Source of the DNA: Rhizobium herbae
GTDB lineage: Bacteria > Pseudomonadota > Alphaproteobacteria > Rhizobiales > Rhizobiaceae
Assembly (NCBI RefSeq): GCF_017873135.1
Contig: NZ_JAGGJV010000008.1
Coordinates: 1-64,000 of the forward strand
Reading direction: 5' to 3'
Length of the DNA stretch: 64,000 bases
Shown here: piece by piece, positions 43,683 through 53,848 of the stretch
Position numbering within the stretch: the stretch's first letter is position 1
Layout of the letters: every line of letters begins with the position of its first letter
Notes under the pieces: model-generated
The model's database searches: none
What the model saw: the letters and a program-made list of their open reading frames with translations, nothing else
What the model was told of the DNA's origin: nothing
Translations under genes and position numbers: made by a program

Positions 43683-46547
43683 ATGATCGAAGTCATTGCT
43701 TTCGTTGCCTTTGGTATAGCGCTGGCAGCGCTTCTCAACGGACGCAAGACGGCTGAGCGGCTGGAGATCGAGATTGCCGCGCTCAAGGAGAAAGTGACGC
43801 GGATCGAAGAACTGCGGCCCGGTTCCCCTGCCGCCGTTACAGTATTGGAAAGCCCTGATCAGAGCGATCTGGTGGAAAGCCTCCCGCAACCGGTCGAACC
43901 CGAAATTGTGGAGCCGAGGCGCCGCGCCGAAATCAAAAAGGGAGACGCAATCTTCGGCGGTCCGCCGCCCAGTCAGGAGGCGGTCGAAAAAGCCTCGCGC
44001 GGCGAGCCCGTGGCGGCGCGTGTTGCCGGAGCGGCGGCGATCGACGCCGTTGTCCCCCGGCAGAAGGAAAGCCTCGAAAGCCGTCTTGGCGCGCGTTGGG
44101 CCGTCTGGGTCGGCGGCATCGCGCTGGCACTTGGCGGCATCTTCATGGTCAAATATTCGATCGACGCGGGCCTGCTCAGCCCGGCGGTGCGGCTGTTCAT
44201 GGCGGCTGTCTTCGGTCTCGTCCTCATCGGTATCGGCGAATTCGTCCGCCGCCGCGCCGTGCCGCTGGTCGCCGATGCTTTCCAGAACGCCATGATCCCA
44301 GGCATCCTGACCGCTGCGGGCGCGGTGACGCTGTTCGGCGTCTGCTATGCCGCCCACGGCATCTACGGTTTCATCGGCCCGGTCACGGCTTTCGCGCTGC
44401 TGGCGCTGGTTTCTCTCGCCACTGTCGGTCTGTCGCTGCTGCATGGGCAAGCCCTTGCCGGGCTTGGACTGCTCGCGTCCTTGCTCACCCCGGCATTGGT
44501 GTCGTCGGAAAGCCCCAGCCCCTGGAGCCTGTTCGGCTTTCTCGGCGTTGCCTGGATCGCCACGTTGCTCGCGGCGCGCATCCGCCGCTGGACGGTCGTG
44601 CCATCAATCGCCAATATCGGCCTCTGCCTCTGGGCGCTGGCCTATATCGCCTCGTCGACGCCGTTCGAAACGCTGCCAGTGACGCTGATCATGCTGGTGA
44701 TGATCGGAGGCATCGGCTTCATCTGGCCGGGCAGACCTGGCGGTGATGTCGATGCCGCCCCGCAACAAACGGCGGACGGCGAGCCCACCGCCACACCGCG
44801 CACGTCCTGGGAGCGCGTGATGGCACCGCCGTTTGCCGCCATCACGGTGACGGCAGGAATTTCCGCGCTGCTGACGGCGCTTGCGATGATCAGTCCCCTT
44901 GCCGCAGCATCCGGTTACCCTGTCACGCAGTTCTGTCTTGTCGCCGCCGCTCTGGCGGTTCTCGGCGCCTTGCGCAGCTACGCGGTCTATCCTGCTCTGC
45001 TTTCGGCCTTTGTGGCGGTGGTCGGCGTCTGGAGCATGACGGCGCTGAGCGGTCTGCTCACGTTCATCGATCCAGCTATCCCCGGTCATGTCGCAACGCT
45101 TGCCGTATCCGGGCCGACGGCGATGCTCGCCAGCATGGCCCTCTCGGTCGTGTTCATCGCGCTCGGAACGATGGCCAATCACCTGCATCGCAAAGACCAG
45201 CTGCCACTGGCGACGATCTGGGCCGCCCTCATGGCGATCGTACCAATCGCGCTGATCGGCATGTCTTTCCTGATGACCGGCAATCTGACGTTCGATCTGC
45301 CGCACGGATTGTTTGCGCTCGCGGCAGGCCTCGCTCTCCTCGGTCTTGCCGAATGGTTCTCGCGCGGCGATGTTTCCGTCGAAAAAGTCGACCTGCCGCA
45401 GGCGTTTCTGGTCGCCGGCTCCTTCGGTCTTTTCGTCATCATGCTGCATGCGCTGACGGATGGTGTTGCAACCACCATCCTGATCGCTTTCCTTGGAGCG
45501 GCCTATGTCGCGGCCACGCGCCTGCGGTCCTGGCCGGCGCTGCCCTGGATGATGGTCGGCGCGGCTATCGCCGTGCTGGCCCGCATCGCCTGGGAGCCAA
45601 CCATCGTCGGGCCGCAGAACCTTGGAACGACGCCGGTCTTCAATGCGTTGCTTGCTGGCTACGGCATCCCCGCATTGCTACTCGTTTTCTCGGCTTTCGA
45701 ACTGCGCAACTGGCCGGGCTTGCGCGTTCGCAATCTGCTGCAGGCGCTGGCCAGCCTGTTCGTGCTGCTGACGGTCGCCATCCTCGTTCGCCACGCCATG
45801 AACGGCGGCGTGCTCGACAGTTCCACGCCGACGCTCGGCGAACAGTCGATCTACACGCTGCTCGCCATCGGCGCCTCCGGCATCATGATGACGCTCGACC
45901 GGAAGTCGCCGAGCCCGGTGTTCCGTTACGGCAGCATGGTCATCGGCGTCCTGTCGATGCTGTCGATTCTCAGCGCGCATCTGATCGGGCTCAACCCCTA
46001 TTTCAGCGGTGAACTGCTCGGCTCCGTGCCGTTCTTCGATCTGCTGCTGATCGGCTATCTCCTGCCGGGGCTGGGCTATGCGGGTCTCGCCCGGTATGCG
46101 CGCGGCAAGCGGCCGATGCCCTATGTAACGGCCCTTGCCGTGACGGGTGCCATCCTTGCGTTCGCCTGGGCGACCCTGTCGGTGCGCCGCTTCTGGCAGG
46201 GCCAGAACATCGCCGATTGGAAAGGCTTCCTGCAGGGCGAAACCTACACCTATTCCGTCGTCTGGTTGCTGCTCGGTGTGCTGTTGCTGGTGCTCGGTTC
46301 CCGCTTCAATGCCAAGAGCATCCGCATCGCCTCGGCGGTGCTGGTCTTCGTTGCGGTGCTGAAAGTGTTCCTGATCGACATGGCCAATCTCGAGGGCTTC
46401 CTGCGGGCCTTGTCCTTCATCGGTCTCGGCGGCGTGCTGATCGGCATCGGGCTGTTCTACCAGAAGATTCTTTCCGGCAAGGCAAGCGTCGCGCCGGAAC
46501 GGGAAACGCCGGTGGACATCGAAGCGGAACCGGGTCAAACAGCCTGA
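43683..46547 (+). CDS. DUF2339 large multi-spanning membrane protein
   Basis: 954 residues. An N-terminal helix (MIEVIAFVAFGIALAALLNG) is followed by a coiled-coil heptad stretch (LEIEIAALKEKVTRIEEL) and a Pro/Glu-rich linker to about 140, then some 25 hydrophobic helices starting LGARWAVWVGGIALALGGIF, the DUF2339 signature. Function unknown; the family is sometimes linked to envelope or polysaccharide functions, without proof. Start at the ATG after GGGGAGAAAAT. Divergent from phoX across about 180 nt; an HD-domain gene follows by 39 nt. Confidence 0.85.
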   Translation: MIEVIAFVAFGIALAALLNGRKTAERLEIEIAALKEKVTRIEELRPGSPAAVTVLESPDQSDLVESLPQPVEPEIVEPRRRAEIKKGDAIFGGPPPSQEAVEKASRGEPVAARVAGAAAIDAVVPRQKESLESRLGARWAVWVGGIALALGGIFMVKYSIDAGLLSPAVRLFMAAVFGLVLIGIGEFVRRRAVPLVADAFQNAMIPGILTAAGAVTLFGVCYAAHGIYGFIGPVTAFALLALVSLATVGLSLLHGQALAGLGLLASLLTPALVSSESPSPWSLFGFLGVAWIATLLAARIRRWTVVPSIANIGLCLWALAYIASSTPFETLPVTLIMLVMIGGIGFIWPGRPGGDVDAAPQQTADGEPTATPRTSWERVMAPPFAAITVTAGISALLTALAMISPLAAASGYPVTQFCLVAAALAVLGALRSYAVYPALLSAFVAVVGVWSMTALSGLLTFIDPAIPGHVATLAVSGPTAMLASMALSVVFIALGTMANHLHRKDQLPLATIWAALMAIVPIALIGMSFLMTGNLTFDLPHGLFALAAGLALLGLAEWFSRGDVSVEKVDLPQAFLVAGSFGLFVIMLHALTDGVATTILIAFLGAAYVAATRLRSWPALPWMMVGAAIAVLARIAWEPTIVGPQNLGTTPVFNALLAGYGIPALLLVFSAFELRNWPGLRVRNLLQALASLFVLLTVAILVRHAMNGGVLDSSTPTLGEQSIYTLLAIGASGIMMTLDRKSPSPVFRYGSMVIGVLSMLSILSAHLIGLNPYFSGELLGSVPFFDLLLIGYLLPGLGYAGLARYARGKRPMPYVTALAVTGAILAFAWATLSVRRFWQGQNIADWKGFLQGETYTYSVVWLLLGVLLLVLGSRFNAKSIRIASAVLVFVAVLKVFLIDMANLEGFLRALSFIGLGGVLIGIGLFYQKILSGKASVAPERETPVDIEAEPGQTA

Positions 46548-46586
46548 CCGCTTCGATTCCTGTCGTCTCTTTGCTATGGATTTCGT

Positions 46587-47243
46587 ATGAGCCACCTGTC
46601 TTCGCTCGCCGCTGCCTTTGCGCCTCACGAAGCCCTTGCGGAACGGCTTCTGCCGCATACCGTCTCCGGCAATGACGGTTCGCATGACGCAGCCCACCTG
46701 ATCCGCGTCTGGAAGAACGCGCTGCGCATCCATGGTTCGGAGGGCGGCGACCTGCGCCTGCTTGCCGCCGCCGTGCTGCTGCATGATTGCGTCTCGGTCG
46801 AGAAGAATTCTCCCCACCGCGCCCAGGCGTCTCGACTTGCCGCCGAAAGGGCCTACGAACTGCTCGACGAACTCGGCTGGCGCACCGCGGAGATCACCGC
46901 CGTTGCCCATGCGATCCTCACCCACAGCTTTTCCGCCAATATCCCGCCGGAAAGCCTCGAGGCGAAAATCCTGCAGGATGCCGACCGTCTCGATGCGATC
47001 GGCATGATCGGTGCCGCCCGCTGCTTCTATATCGCCGGGCGCATGGGCAGCGGCCTTTACGATCCGCTGGATCCGCTGGCGGAGGACCGCCCGCTCGACG
47101 ACAAGGCCTATGCCATTGACCATTTCGAGACCAAGCTGTTCAAGCTGACGGATGGCTTCCAGACGGCGGCGGGCAGGGCGCTTGCCCGCCAACGGCAGGA
47201 ACGGCTGCGCGCGGTGCTTGGCATGCTGATCGAGGAAATCTAG
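46587..47243 (+). CDS. HD-domain phosphohydrolase
   Basis: 218 residues. Metal ligands of the HD fold are visible as NDGSHDAAHLIRVWKNA (H), LLAAAVLLHDCVSVEKNSPH (HD) and a later D in LQDADRLDAIGMIG. This matches the YedJ/COG1418-like small HD hydrolases acting on nucleotides or related phosphates; the substrate is unknown. Lies 39 nt after the DUF2339 gene and 81 nt before the MOSC gene. Confidence 0.88.
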   Translation: MSHLSSLAAAFAPHEALAERLLPHTVSGNDGSHDAAHLIRVWKNALRIHGSEGGDLRLLAAAVLLHDCVSVEKNSPHRAQASRLAAERAYELLDELGWRTAEITAVAHAILTHSFSANIPPESLEAKILQDADRLDAIGMIGAARCFYIAGRMGSGLYDPLDPLAEDRPLDDKAYAIDHFETKLFKLTDGFQTAAGRALARQRQERLRAVLGMLIEEI

Positions 47244-47324
47244 CAAAGACAGATGTTTGCGGTAATTACCGGAATCAATCTGCAATGATCTTGAATCACA
47301 ATCTGAATGCCTGGGAGTGACGAC

Positions 47325-48170
47325 ATGAAGGTGACGGGTCTTAACATTCATCCGCTGAAGAGCGGCCGCGCCATCGCGCAGACCTCCGTTTCCATCCAGC
47401 GGGATGGTCTCGTCGGCGACCGCCGCTTCATGGTTGTCGATCCCGATGGGAAATTCATCACCCAGCGCGAATTGCAGGTGCTGGCACGGGTCGAGGCCAA
47501 GCATGTGACCGGCGGCGTCCATCTGAAAATGGGCACCCGCACGGTAACCGTGTCCTTCGATCCTGAAAGGCGGCTGGATGTCCGCGTCTGGGATAGTGAG
47601 GTCAACGCGGCCGTTTCCGACGACAGTGCCAGCACGACGCTCTCCGACTGGTTCGGCCGCCCGGTCAAGCTGGTGCATATGGATGATCATGCCCGGCGTG
47701 CGGTCAGCATTCAATGGGCCGGCGAGGCAGCCCCGGTCGGTTTTGCCGATGGCTTTCCGGTGTTGATCACCACCACGGCATCGCTCGCCGATCTCAACGT
47801 CACGCTGGTTTCCAAGGGGCAGGAGCCGGTCGGCATGGACCGCTTCCGCACCAATATCCTGATCGACAACGACGACCCGTGGGAAGAGGATTTCTGGGAA
47901 AGCGTCGAGATCGGCGGCATCACCTTCGACCTCGTCAAACCCTGCGCCCGCTGCATCATGACAACGCAGGACCAGGTGTCCGGCGAGCGCATCGGCGGCA
48001 ACCCGATCCAGGGGCTGGCCGAAAAACGTATGTCCGCCGACCGCCGCGTGCCGGGCGTCCTGTTCGGCTGGAACGCCGTGCCACGCGGCGACGGCACCAT
48101 CAAACTCGGCGAAGAGATGCGTGTGGTAAAGGCGCGGGAAGAGCGCTGGCCGATGAAGATCAGGGCCTGA
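47325..48170 (+). CDS. MOSC domain protein with MOSC N-terminal beta-barrel
   Basis: 281 residues. N-terminal MOSC_N domain (LNIHPLKSGRAIAQTSVSIQ, then GLVGDRRFMVVDPDGKFITQ) and C-terminal MOSC domain with the conserved cysteine in PCARCIMTTQDQVSGERIGG. This is the YcbX/mARC-like class that binds molybdenum cofactor and reduces N-hydroxylated compounds; partner reductase not seen here. GGGAGTGACGAC precedes the ATG. Confidence 0.9.
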   Translation: MKVTGLNIHPLKSGRAIAQTSVSIQRDGLVGDRRFMVVDPDGKFITQRELQVLARVEAKHVTGGVHLKMGTRTVTVSFDPERRLDVRVWDSEVNAAVSDDSASTTLSDWFGRPVKLVHMDDHARRAVSIQWAGEAAPVGFADGFPVLITTTASLADLNVTLVSKGQEPVGMDRFRTNILIDNDDPWEEDFWESVEIGGITFDLVKPCARCIMTTQDQVSGERIGGNPIQGLAEKRMSADRRVPGVLFGWNAVPRGDGTIKLGEEMRVVKAREERWPMKIRA

Positions 48171-48190
48171 TTCCCACGCACGCAACGGAT

Positions 48191-49183
48191 TTACTGCCGT
48201 TGCAGAGCCTGTTCCACGGCCTCCATGATCGAAGGCGACAGGGGGCCTTTGTCCAGTGCCCCGGCATTTTCCTCGACCTGCCTTACCGTGCGAAAACCGG
48301 GGATCGGCAGTGTTTTGGGCGAGCGTGCCCAGAGCCATGCCAATGCGCCCTGCGTCAGTGTCCGCCCGTCCGAGCGCAACAGCTCTCGGATCGAATCGAG
48401 CCGCCTTGAAAACTCCGGATCGACCACGCCGTCACGAAAATATTTGAGCCAGTCGAGATCGGCGCTGCGCACGTCGTTTGCCGCCAGCCTGTCGCCCGGC
48501 CCGAACTTGCCGGAGAGCAGGCCCATCGCCAGCGGGCCGCGATTGATGGAGATGAGATCGGTCTTTTCAATCAGCGCGATCATGTCTCGCGCCGGTTCCA
48601 GAACGTTCATCGTGTGCTGGACAGAGACGAAGCCATCGCGGCCGGCAAAGCGTGCCGCCCGGTCCGGCCAGTCCGTACTCCAGCCATAGGCCGAAATCTT
48701 GCCTTCCGTCCGCAGGGTGTCGAGCGTGTCGAAGACCGCGTCGGCCTCGACCGGATCGAATTCGTTGAGATGGAATTGAAGAAGGTCGATCCGCTCTCGC
48801 TTCAGGCGACGGAGCGAGGTTTCCAGCGACGTGCGGATGAAATCCGGCGAGGCAAAGGCGCCGGTTGCCTGTTTCGTTGCCGGATCGGTGGCAAAGCCGA
48901 ATTTCGTGGCGACGACGATATCCGGATGAGAGGCGAGCGCCTCACCCAGAATTTCCTCGGAGTGCCCGGCACCATAGTTCGACGCCGTATCGAAGAAACG
49001 GATGCCGAGATCGATGGCCCGGTGGATGGCCCGGATCGATTCCGCATCGTCGACATCGCCCCAGCCGAGCGGCACGTCGCCGGCGTAGAACGGTCCGCCG
49101 ATTGCCCAGCATCCCATGCCAAGACGCGGAATGGTGCGGCCGTCCCAGAGTGTGATGCCGGTGGATTTGGTCTTGTCGAGCAT
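48191..49183 (-). CDS. aldo/keto reductase
   Basis: 330-residue NADPH-dependent (beta/alpha)8 oxidoreductase. The tetrad is recognisable: FFDTASNYGAGHSEEILGEA (Asp, Tyr), VVATKFGF (Lys) and DLLQFHLNEFD (His). The N-terminal GMGCWAIGGPFYAGDVPLGW resembles the YajO/TAS-type subgroup. Substrate unknown. GGAGG precedes the ATG; divergent from the MFS gene. Confidence 0.9.
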   Translation of the reverse strand: MLDKTKSTGITLWDGRTIPRLGMGCWAIGGPFYAGDVPLGWGDVDDAESIRAIHRAIDLGIRFFDTASNYGAGHSEEILGEALASHPDIVVATKFGFATDPATKQATGAFASPDFIRTSLETSLRRLKRERIDLLQFHLNEFDPVEADAVFDTLDTLRTEGKISAYGWSTDWPDRAARFAGRDGFVSVQHTMNVLEPARDMIALIEKTDLISINRGPLAMGLLSGKFGPGDRLAANDVRSADLDWLKYFRDGVVDPEFSRRLDSIRELLRSDGRTLTQGALAWLWARSPKTLPIPGFRTVRQVEENAGALDKGPLSPSIMEAVEQALQRQ

Positions 49184-49407
49184 GGTGGCCTCCGCGTGAT
49201 GCTAGGCCGGAAGCTATCAGCCGTTTCACCGGTGACATAGAGGCAGTCTCGAAGTGCCTTTTTCATTTTTGAAAAACAACACATCGCCTTGCGCTATGCG
49301 CGCAATCGTCCATCCATCAATACGGCTGATCGCAACGTCATTTTAATTCGCTTTTTTGGCGACGGCTCCCGGCATAGATTGGCACACCGATCATCCGGAG
49401 TCGCTTA

Positions 49408-50652
49408 ATGTCCGTCGTTTCATCCGCCACCGCCACGCGCGCACCTGCCGCCAGCCCCGGTTTGCCCTGGCTGATCATCATCGCCGGCTCCCTCATTGCC
49501 GTGCTGACCTTCGGGCCGCGCTCGGCCATGGGGTTCTTCCAGCTGCCGATGCTGGCCGATACCGGCTGGGACCGCACCACCTTCGGTCTTGCCATGGCGC
49601 TCCAGAATCTGGCCTGGGGCGCCAGCCAGCCGTTCTTCGGCGCCATCGCCGACAAATACGGTTCCTGGCGGGTGCTGGCCTTTTCCGGCCTCGTCTATGC
49701 CGGCGGCCTGGTCATCATGGCCTTTGCCAATGCGCCGATCTGGCTGCATATCGGCGGCGGCGTGATGGTCGGTCTCGGCGTCGGCTCCGGCTCGTTCGGC
49801 ATCCTGTTGTCGGCCTTTGCCCGCAACGTCACGCCGGAGCAGCGCTCGATGGCCTTCGGCATCTGCACGGCAGCGGGTTCGGCCGGCATGTTCCTGTTCG
49901 CGCCGCTCAGCCAGGGCCTGATTTCGGCCTTCGGCTGGTCTGACAGCCTCCTCTACATGAGCGCGCTGATGCTGCTCGTGCCGCTGTTCGCGATCCCGCT
50001 GCGCGGCAACTCCTCGTCCGGCACGCAGAAGGAAGCGCTCTACAAGCAGTCGATCGCCGAGGCACTGAAGGAGGCGCTTGGCCACAAGAGCTACCTGCTG
50101 CTCATCTCCGGCTTCTTCGTCTGCGGTTACCAGGTGGCTTTCATCACCGCGCATTTCCCGGCCTATATCGGCGATATCGGCATCGACGCCCGTTATGCGG
50201 TGATCGCGCTGGCGCTGATCGGCTTCTTCAACATCATCGGTTCGCTGGCCGCCGGTTTTATCGGCCAGAGATATTCGAAGCCCTATTTTCTCGCCTATAT
50301 CTATATCGCCCGCTCGGTCGTCGTCTCCGCCTTCCTGCTCCTGCCGCAATCGCCGACCTCGGTGATCATCTTCGCCGCGGTCATGGGGCTGCTCTGGCTG
50401 TCCACCGTGCCGCCGACAAACGGTCTCGTCGCCATCATGTTCGGTACCCGCCATCTCGGCCTGCTCGGCGGCATCGTCTTCCTGTCGCATCAGATCGGTT
50501 CGTTCCTCGGCGTCTGGATGGGCGGTTATCTCTATGACCATTTCGGGTCCTACGATCCGGTCTGGTGGCTCGGGGTGGCGCTGGGTATCTTCGCGGCCAT
50601 CGTCCATTGGCCGATCGAGGAAAAGGCCGTGGCCCGCCCGGCGATGGCCTGA
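49408..50652 (+). CDS. MFS transporter
   Basis: 414 residues with 12 predicted membrane helices. The family loop between helices 2 and 3 reads AIADKYGSWRVL, and helix 1 has LIAVLTFGPRSAMGFFQLPM, similar to the monocarboxylate/oxalate-formate antiporter-like branch. Substrate cannot be named. Stands alone between an aldo/keto reductase and the NAD genes. Confidence 0.87.
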   Translation: MSVVSSATATRAPAASPGLPWLIIIAGSLIAVLTFGPRSAMGFFQLPMLADTGWDRTTFGLAMALQNLAWGASQPFFGAIADKYGSWRVLAFSGLVYAGGLVIMAFANAPIWLHIGGGVMVGLGVGSGSFGILLSAFARNVTPEQRSMAFGICTAAGSAGMFLFAPLSQGLISAFGWSDSLLYMSALMLLVPLFAIPLRGNSSSGTQKEALYKQSIAEALKEALGHKSYLLLISGFFVCGYQVAFITAHFPAYIGDIGIDARYAVIALALIGFFNIIGSLAAGFIGQRYSKPYFLAYIYIARSVVVSAFLLLPQSPTSVIIFAAVMGLLWLSTVPPTNGLVAIMFGTRHLGLLGGIVFLSHQIGSFLGVWMGGYLYDHFGSYDPVWWLGVALGIFAAIVHWPIEEKAVARPAMA

Positions 50653-50769
50653 CGAACCTACAAATTCTTGCCCTTCCGCGGAAAATAGCGGGAGGGCATT
50701 CTTGAAAACTGTCACAAAACTTTCTAAGTCTCATCCACCGGCCCTGCCGGTTTTGTTTTGATCCTATTA

Positions 50770-50784
50770 TGCTCAAATTGAGCA
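50770..50784. promoter_or_regulatory. Palindromic operator candidate upstream of nadA (NadQ site)
   Basis: TGCTCAA-A-TTGAGCA, a perfect 7-bp inverted repeat around one base, 42 nt before the nadA ATG. It resembles the palindromes predicted for the NadQ regulator of NAD synthesis in Rhizobiales, and a NadQ/NrtR-like gene lies at 55967-56944. Confidence 0.65.
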
Positions 50785-50826
50785 AAAATGGGTTTGCCGC
50801 CGGAGGGGCGGTGAGAGGAGCACTCG

Positions 50827-51906
50827 ATGACGATCGCACAGAATCAGGCGACCCTTGGAAGTTCGGGCGCGGTAAAGACCGCCGCCGAGCGTTTCGGCAT
50901 CCTCGAACGGCCGGACCTGACGTTCACGCCGGAGATCGCCCGCGAGACGGAGCATCTCTATGAACGCGTCAAGCAGTTCGTTCCCGCCTTCGAATGGCCG
51001 GTCTATGCGCCCTATGTGCATGCCATCAATCGGCTGAAGAAAGAACGCGGCGCCGTCATCCTCGCGCATAACTACCAGACGCCGGATATTTTCCACTGCG
51101 TCGCCGATATCGTCGGCGATTCGCTGCAGCTTGCGCGCGATGCCACCAAGGTGGACGCCGAGATCATCATCCAGTGCGGCGTGCACTTCATGGCCGAGAC
51201 CTCCAAGCTCCTCAACCCGGAAAAGACCGTACTGATCCCGGACGGCAAGGCCGGTTGCTCGCTGTCGGAATCGATCACCGGCGCCGATGTGCGGCTGCTC
51301 AAGGAGCGCTATCCTGGCGTGCCTGTCGTGACCTATGTCAACACGTCGGCCGACGTGAAGGCCGAGACCGACATCTGCTGCACCTCGTCCAATGTGCTCG
51401 CCGTCATCGAGAGCCTGGAGAGCGACACGGTACTCTGCATTCCGGACGAATACCTGGCGATGAACGTCGCCAAGCAGACCAAAAAGAAGATCCTCACCTG
51501 GAAGGGCCATTGCGAGGTGCACGAGCGCTTCACGGCCGCCGAGCTGCTCGCCTACAAGGAAGCCGATCCCACCATCGAGATCATCGGTCATCCGGAATGC
51601 CATCCGGACGTCATCGCCGTCTGCGATTTCGCCGGCTCCACCGCGGGCATGATCAACTACGTCAAGGACAAGCGTCCGGCTCGCGTGCTGCTGGTCACCG
51701 AATGCTCGATGGCCTCCAATATCCAGGCCGAGGTCAAGGGCGTCGATTTCATCAAGCCGTGCAATCTCTGTCCGCACATGAAGCGCATCACGCTGCCGAA
51801 GATCCTCGACAGCCTGCTGTTCATGACGGAGGAAGTGCTTGTCGACCCGGCGATCGCCGGCCGCGCAAGGCTTGCCGTCGAGCGGATGGTGAATTTGAAG
51901 CAGTAG
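50827..51906 (+). CDS. nadA: quinolinate synthase
   Basis: 359-residue [4Fe-4S] enzyme condensing iminoaspartate with dihydroxyacetone phosphate to quinolinate. Cluster cysteines appear in [23 protein letters not shown] and [32 protein letters not shown] and GHPECHPDV are further signatures. The start at [11 protein letters not shown] follows GAGAGGAGCACTCG. First gene of the nadA-nadB-nadC locus, with a palindromic operator upstream. Confidence 0.96.
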   Translation: MTIAQNQATLGSSGAVKTAAERFGILERPDLTFTPEIARETEHLYERVKQFVPAFEWPVYAPYVHAINRLKKERGAVILAHNYQTPDIFHCVADIVGDSLQLARDATKVDAEIIIQCGVHFMAETSKLLNPEKTVLIPDGKAGCSLSESITGADVRLLKERYPGVPVVTYVNTSADVKAETDICCTSSNVLAVIESLESDTVLCIPDEYLAMNVAKQTKKKILTWKGHCEVHERFTAAELLAYKEADPTIEIIGHPECHPDVIAVCDFAGSTAGMINYVKDKRPARVLLVTECSMASNIQAEVKGVDFIKPCNLCPHMKRITLPKILDSLLFMTEEVLVDPAIAGRARLAVERMVNLKQ

Positions 51907-51928
51907 AGGGCTAGGCCGAGCGCTGCCT

Positions 51929-52055
51929 CTTCTCCCCGGCGGGGAGAAGGTGGCCGAAGGCCGGATGAGGGGGCGGGCCAAGCAAACAGAGTTTGCGGCA
52001 AGACCCCCCCCTCGTCGCCTCGCAAAGCTCGGCACTTCTCCCCGCTGGGGAGAAG
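51929..52055. repeat. Rhizobial palindromic intergenic element, copy 1
   Basis: 127-bp element bounded by CTTCTCCCC-GGC-GGGGAGAAG on the left and CTTCTCCCC-GCT-GGGGAGAAG on the right. The inner blocks GTGGCCGAAGGCCGGATGAG and CCTCGTCGCCTCGCAAAGCTC are partly complementary. RIME-like; a second copy lies at 53688. Confidence 0.85.
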
Positions 52056-52081
52056 AGAAGAATTGCCGGAGGAGGAATACA

Positions 52082-53680
52082 ATGCTGACCGACCATTTCC
52101 GTCCACAGACCTTCAACGGCATCGACGACATCGTCATTGTCGGCGGCGGCCTTGCCGGCCTCTTCTGCGCGCTGAAGCTCAGCCCGCGCCCCGTCACCGT
52201 GCTGGCCGCAGCGCCCATCGGTCACGGCGCCTCGTCCGCCTGGGCGCAGGGCGGCATTGCGGCTGCCATGGGCCTGGGCGATACCGTCGACAAGCACGTC
52301 GCCGATACGCTGATCGCCGGTGCCGGCATCGTCGACGAGAAGATGACGCGGATGATGGTGGCGGAAGGTCCGGCGCGCATCCACGACCTGCTTGGCTACG
52401 GCGTGCCCTTCGACCGAGATCTGGAAGGCAAGCTGCTCTTGTCGCGCGAAGCTGCCCATTCCGAGCGACGCATCGTCCGCGTCAAGGGCGATATGGCCGG
52501 CAAGGCGATCATGGAGGCGCTGATTGCGGCGGTGCGCAACACGCCGTCGATCCGGGTACTCGAAGGTTACGTCGTCGAGGAACTGGTGCGCGAGGGCCGC
52601 TTCATCTCCGGCGTCATCGCCCGGCCGGATGCGGGTCAGTCAAAGAAGCGCGTTTCGTTTCCGGCCCGCGCCGTCGTGCTCTGCTCCGGCGGCGTCGGCC
52701 ATCTCTTTTCGGTCACGACCAACCCGACTGAGGCCTGCGGCCAGGGCGTGGGCATGGCCGCCCGCGCCGGTGCGATCATCGCCGATCCGGAATTCATCCA
52801 GTTCCACCCGACAGCCATCAATATCGGCCGCGATCCGGCACCGCTGGCAACCGAAGCCCTGCGCGGCGATGGCGCGCATCTGATCAATTCCGCCGGTCAT
52901 CGCTTCATGCTCGACATCCATCCGGATGGCGAACTGGCACCCCGCGACATCGTCTCCCGCGGTGTCTTTGCTGAAGTGCAGGCCGGGCGCGGCGCCTTCC
53001 TCGATTGCACCAAGGCGGTCGGATCGCATTTTCCCGAAGCATTCCCCACCGTCTATGCCTCCTGCATGTCGGCAGGCATCGACCCGGCGACCCAGCCGAT
53101 TCCGGTCGTTCCGGCGGTCCATTATCACATGGGCGGCGTGCTGACCGATGCGGAAGGCCGCACCTCGATCGATGGTCTGTGGGCCGCCGGTGAGGTGACT
53201 TCGACCGGTGTCCACGGAGCCAACCGGCTGGCCTCCAATTCGCTGCTGGAGGCCGTGGTCTTTGCTGCCCGCATCGCCGAAAACATCAAGGGCATGCTGC
53301 CGGAGCCGAAGATCACCGACTGGGGCAACAATGCCGGCGAAAACGATGACCCGGTTACCCTTGAAGACAGCCCGTCGCTGACCGCGCTGCGCCATATCAT
53401 GAGCGATCATGTCGGCGTCATCCGCTCGCGCCAGACCCTGGCCCATGCCATCCGCGCCATCGCCAATCTGGAGCGGCAGAACACGCGGCTGCGGTTCGGC
53501 AATATCGTCACCACGGCCAAGCTGATCGCCACCGGCGCCTATCTGCGCACCGAAAGCCGCGGCGGCCATTTCCGTTCCGATTGCCCGGACCCGAAACCGG
53601 AGTGGAAGCACCGGACGTTCCTGACGCTCGCCGAGGCCGACCGGATCGTCGCGGAAGTGACGGAAACGGAAAGCGTTTAA
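52082..53680 (+). CDS. nadB: L-aspartate oxidase
   Basis: 532-residue FAD enzyme oxidising L-aspartate to iminoaspartate for NadA. The dinucleotide-binding motif [18 protein letters not shown] is at about 15-32, followed by the FAD/substrate region [14 protein letters not shown], the HPTAIN active-site strand, and the conserved [20 protein letters not shown] and [19 protein letters not shown]. Start ATG follows GGAGGAGGAATACA. Separated from nadA and nadC by two copies of a palindromic element. Confidence 0.96.
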   Translation: MLTDHFRPQTFNGIDDIVIVGGGLAGLFCALKLSPRPVTVLAAAPIGHGASSAWAQGGIAAAMGLGDTVDKHVADTLIAGAGIVDEKMTRMMVAEGPARIHDLLGYGVPFDRDLEGKLLLSREAAHSERRIVRVKGDMAGKAIMEALIAAVRNTPSIRVLEGYVVEELVREGRFISGVIARPDAGQSKKRVSFPARAVVLCSGGVGHLFSVTTNPTEACGQGVGMAARAGAIIADPEFIQFHPTAINIGRDPAPLATEALRGDGAHLINSAGHRFMLDIHPDGELAPRDIVSRGVFAEVQAGRGAFLDCTKAVGSHFPEAFPTVYASCMSAGIDPATQPIPVVPAVHYHMGGVLTDAEGRTSIDGLWAAGEVTSTGVHGANRLASNSLLEAVVFAARIAENIKGMLPEPKITDWGNNAGENDDPVTLEDSPSLTALRHIMSDHVGVIRSRQTLAHAIRAIANLERQNTRLRFGNIVTTAKLIATGAYLRTESRGGHFRSDCPDPKPEWKHRTFLTLAEADRIVAEVTETESV

Positions 53681-53687
53681 GAGTTCT

Positions 53688-53812
53688 CTTCTCCCCAGCG
53701 GGGAGAAGGTGGCCCGAAGGGCCGGATGAGGGGGAGCCAAACACACGGAATGTGCCGTGCCACCCCCTCATCGCCTCGCATGCTCGGCACTTCTCCCCGC
53801 ACAGGGGAGAAG
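53688..53812. repeat. Rhizobial palindromic intergenic element, copy 2
   Basis: 125-bp copy of the element at 51929, with the same CTTCTCCCC/GGGGAGAAG end palindromes and the same inner GGATGAGGGGG ... CCCCCTCATCGCCTCG halves. It starts 8 nt after the nadB stop and ends 37 nt before nadC. Confidence 0.85.
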
Positions 53813-53848
53813 AGGAAGCCCTCCCGTTTAATACTGAAAGAGCCCGCC

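Noticed and set aside
45678-48338. 886-codon minus-strand frame across the DUF2339, HD and MOSC genes
   Set aside because: It spans three genuine plus-strand genes and their gaps, lacks any recognisable domain and has no ribosome-binding site.
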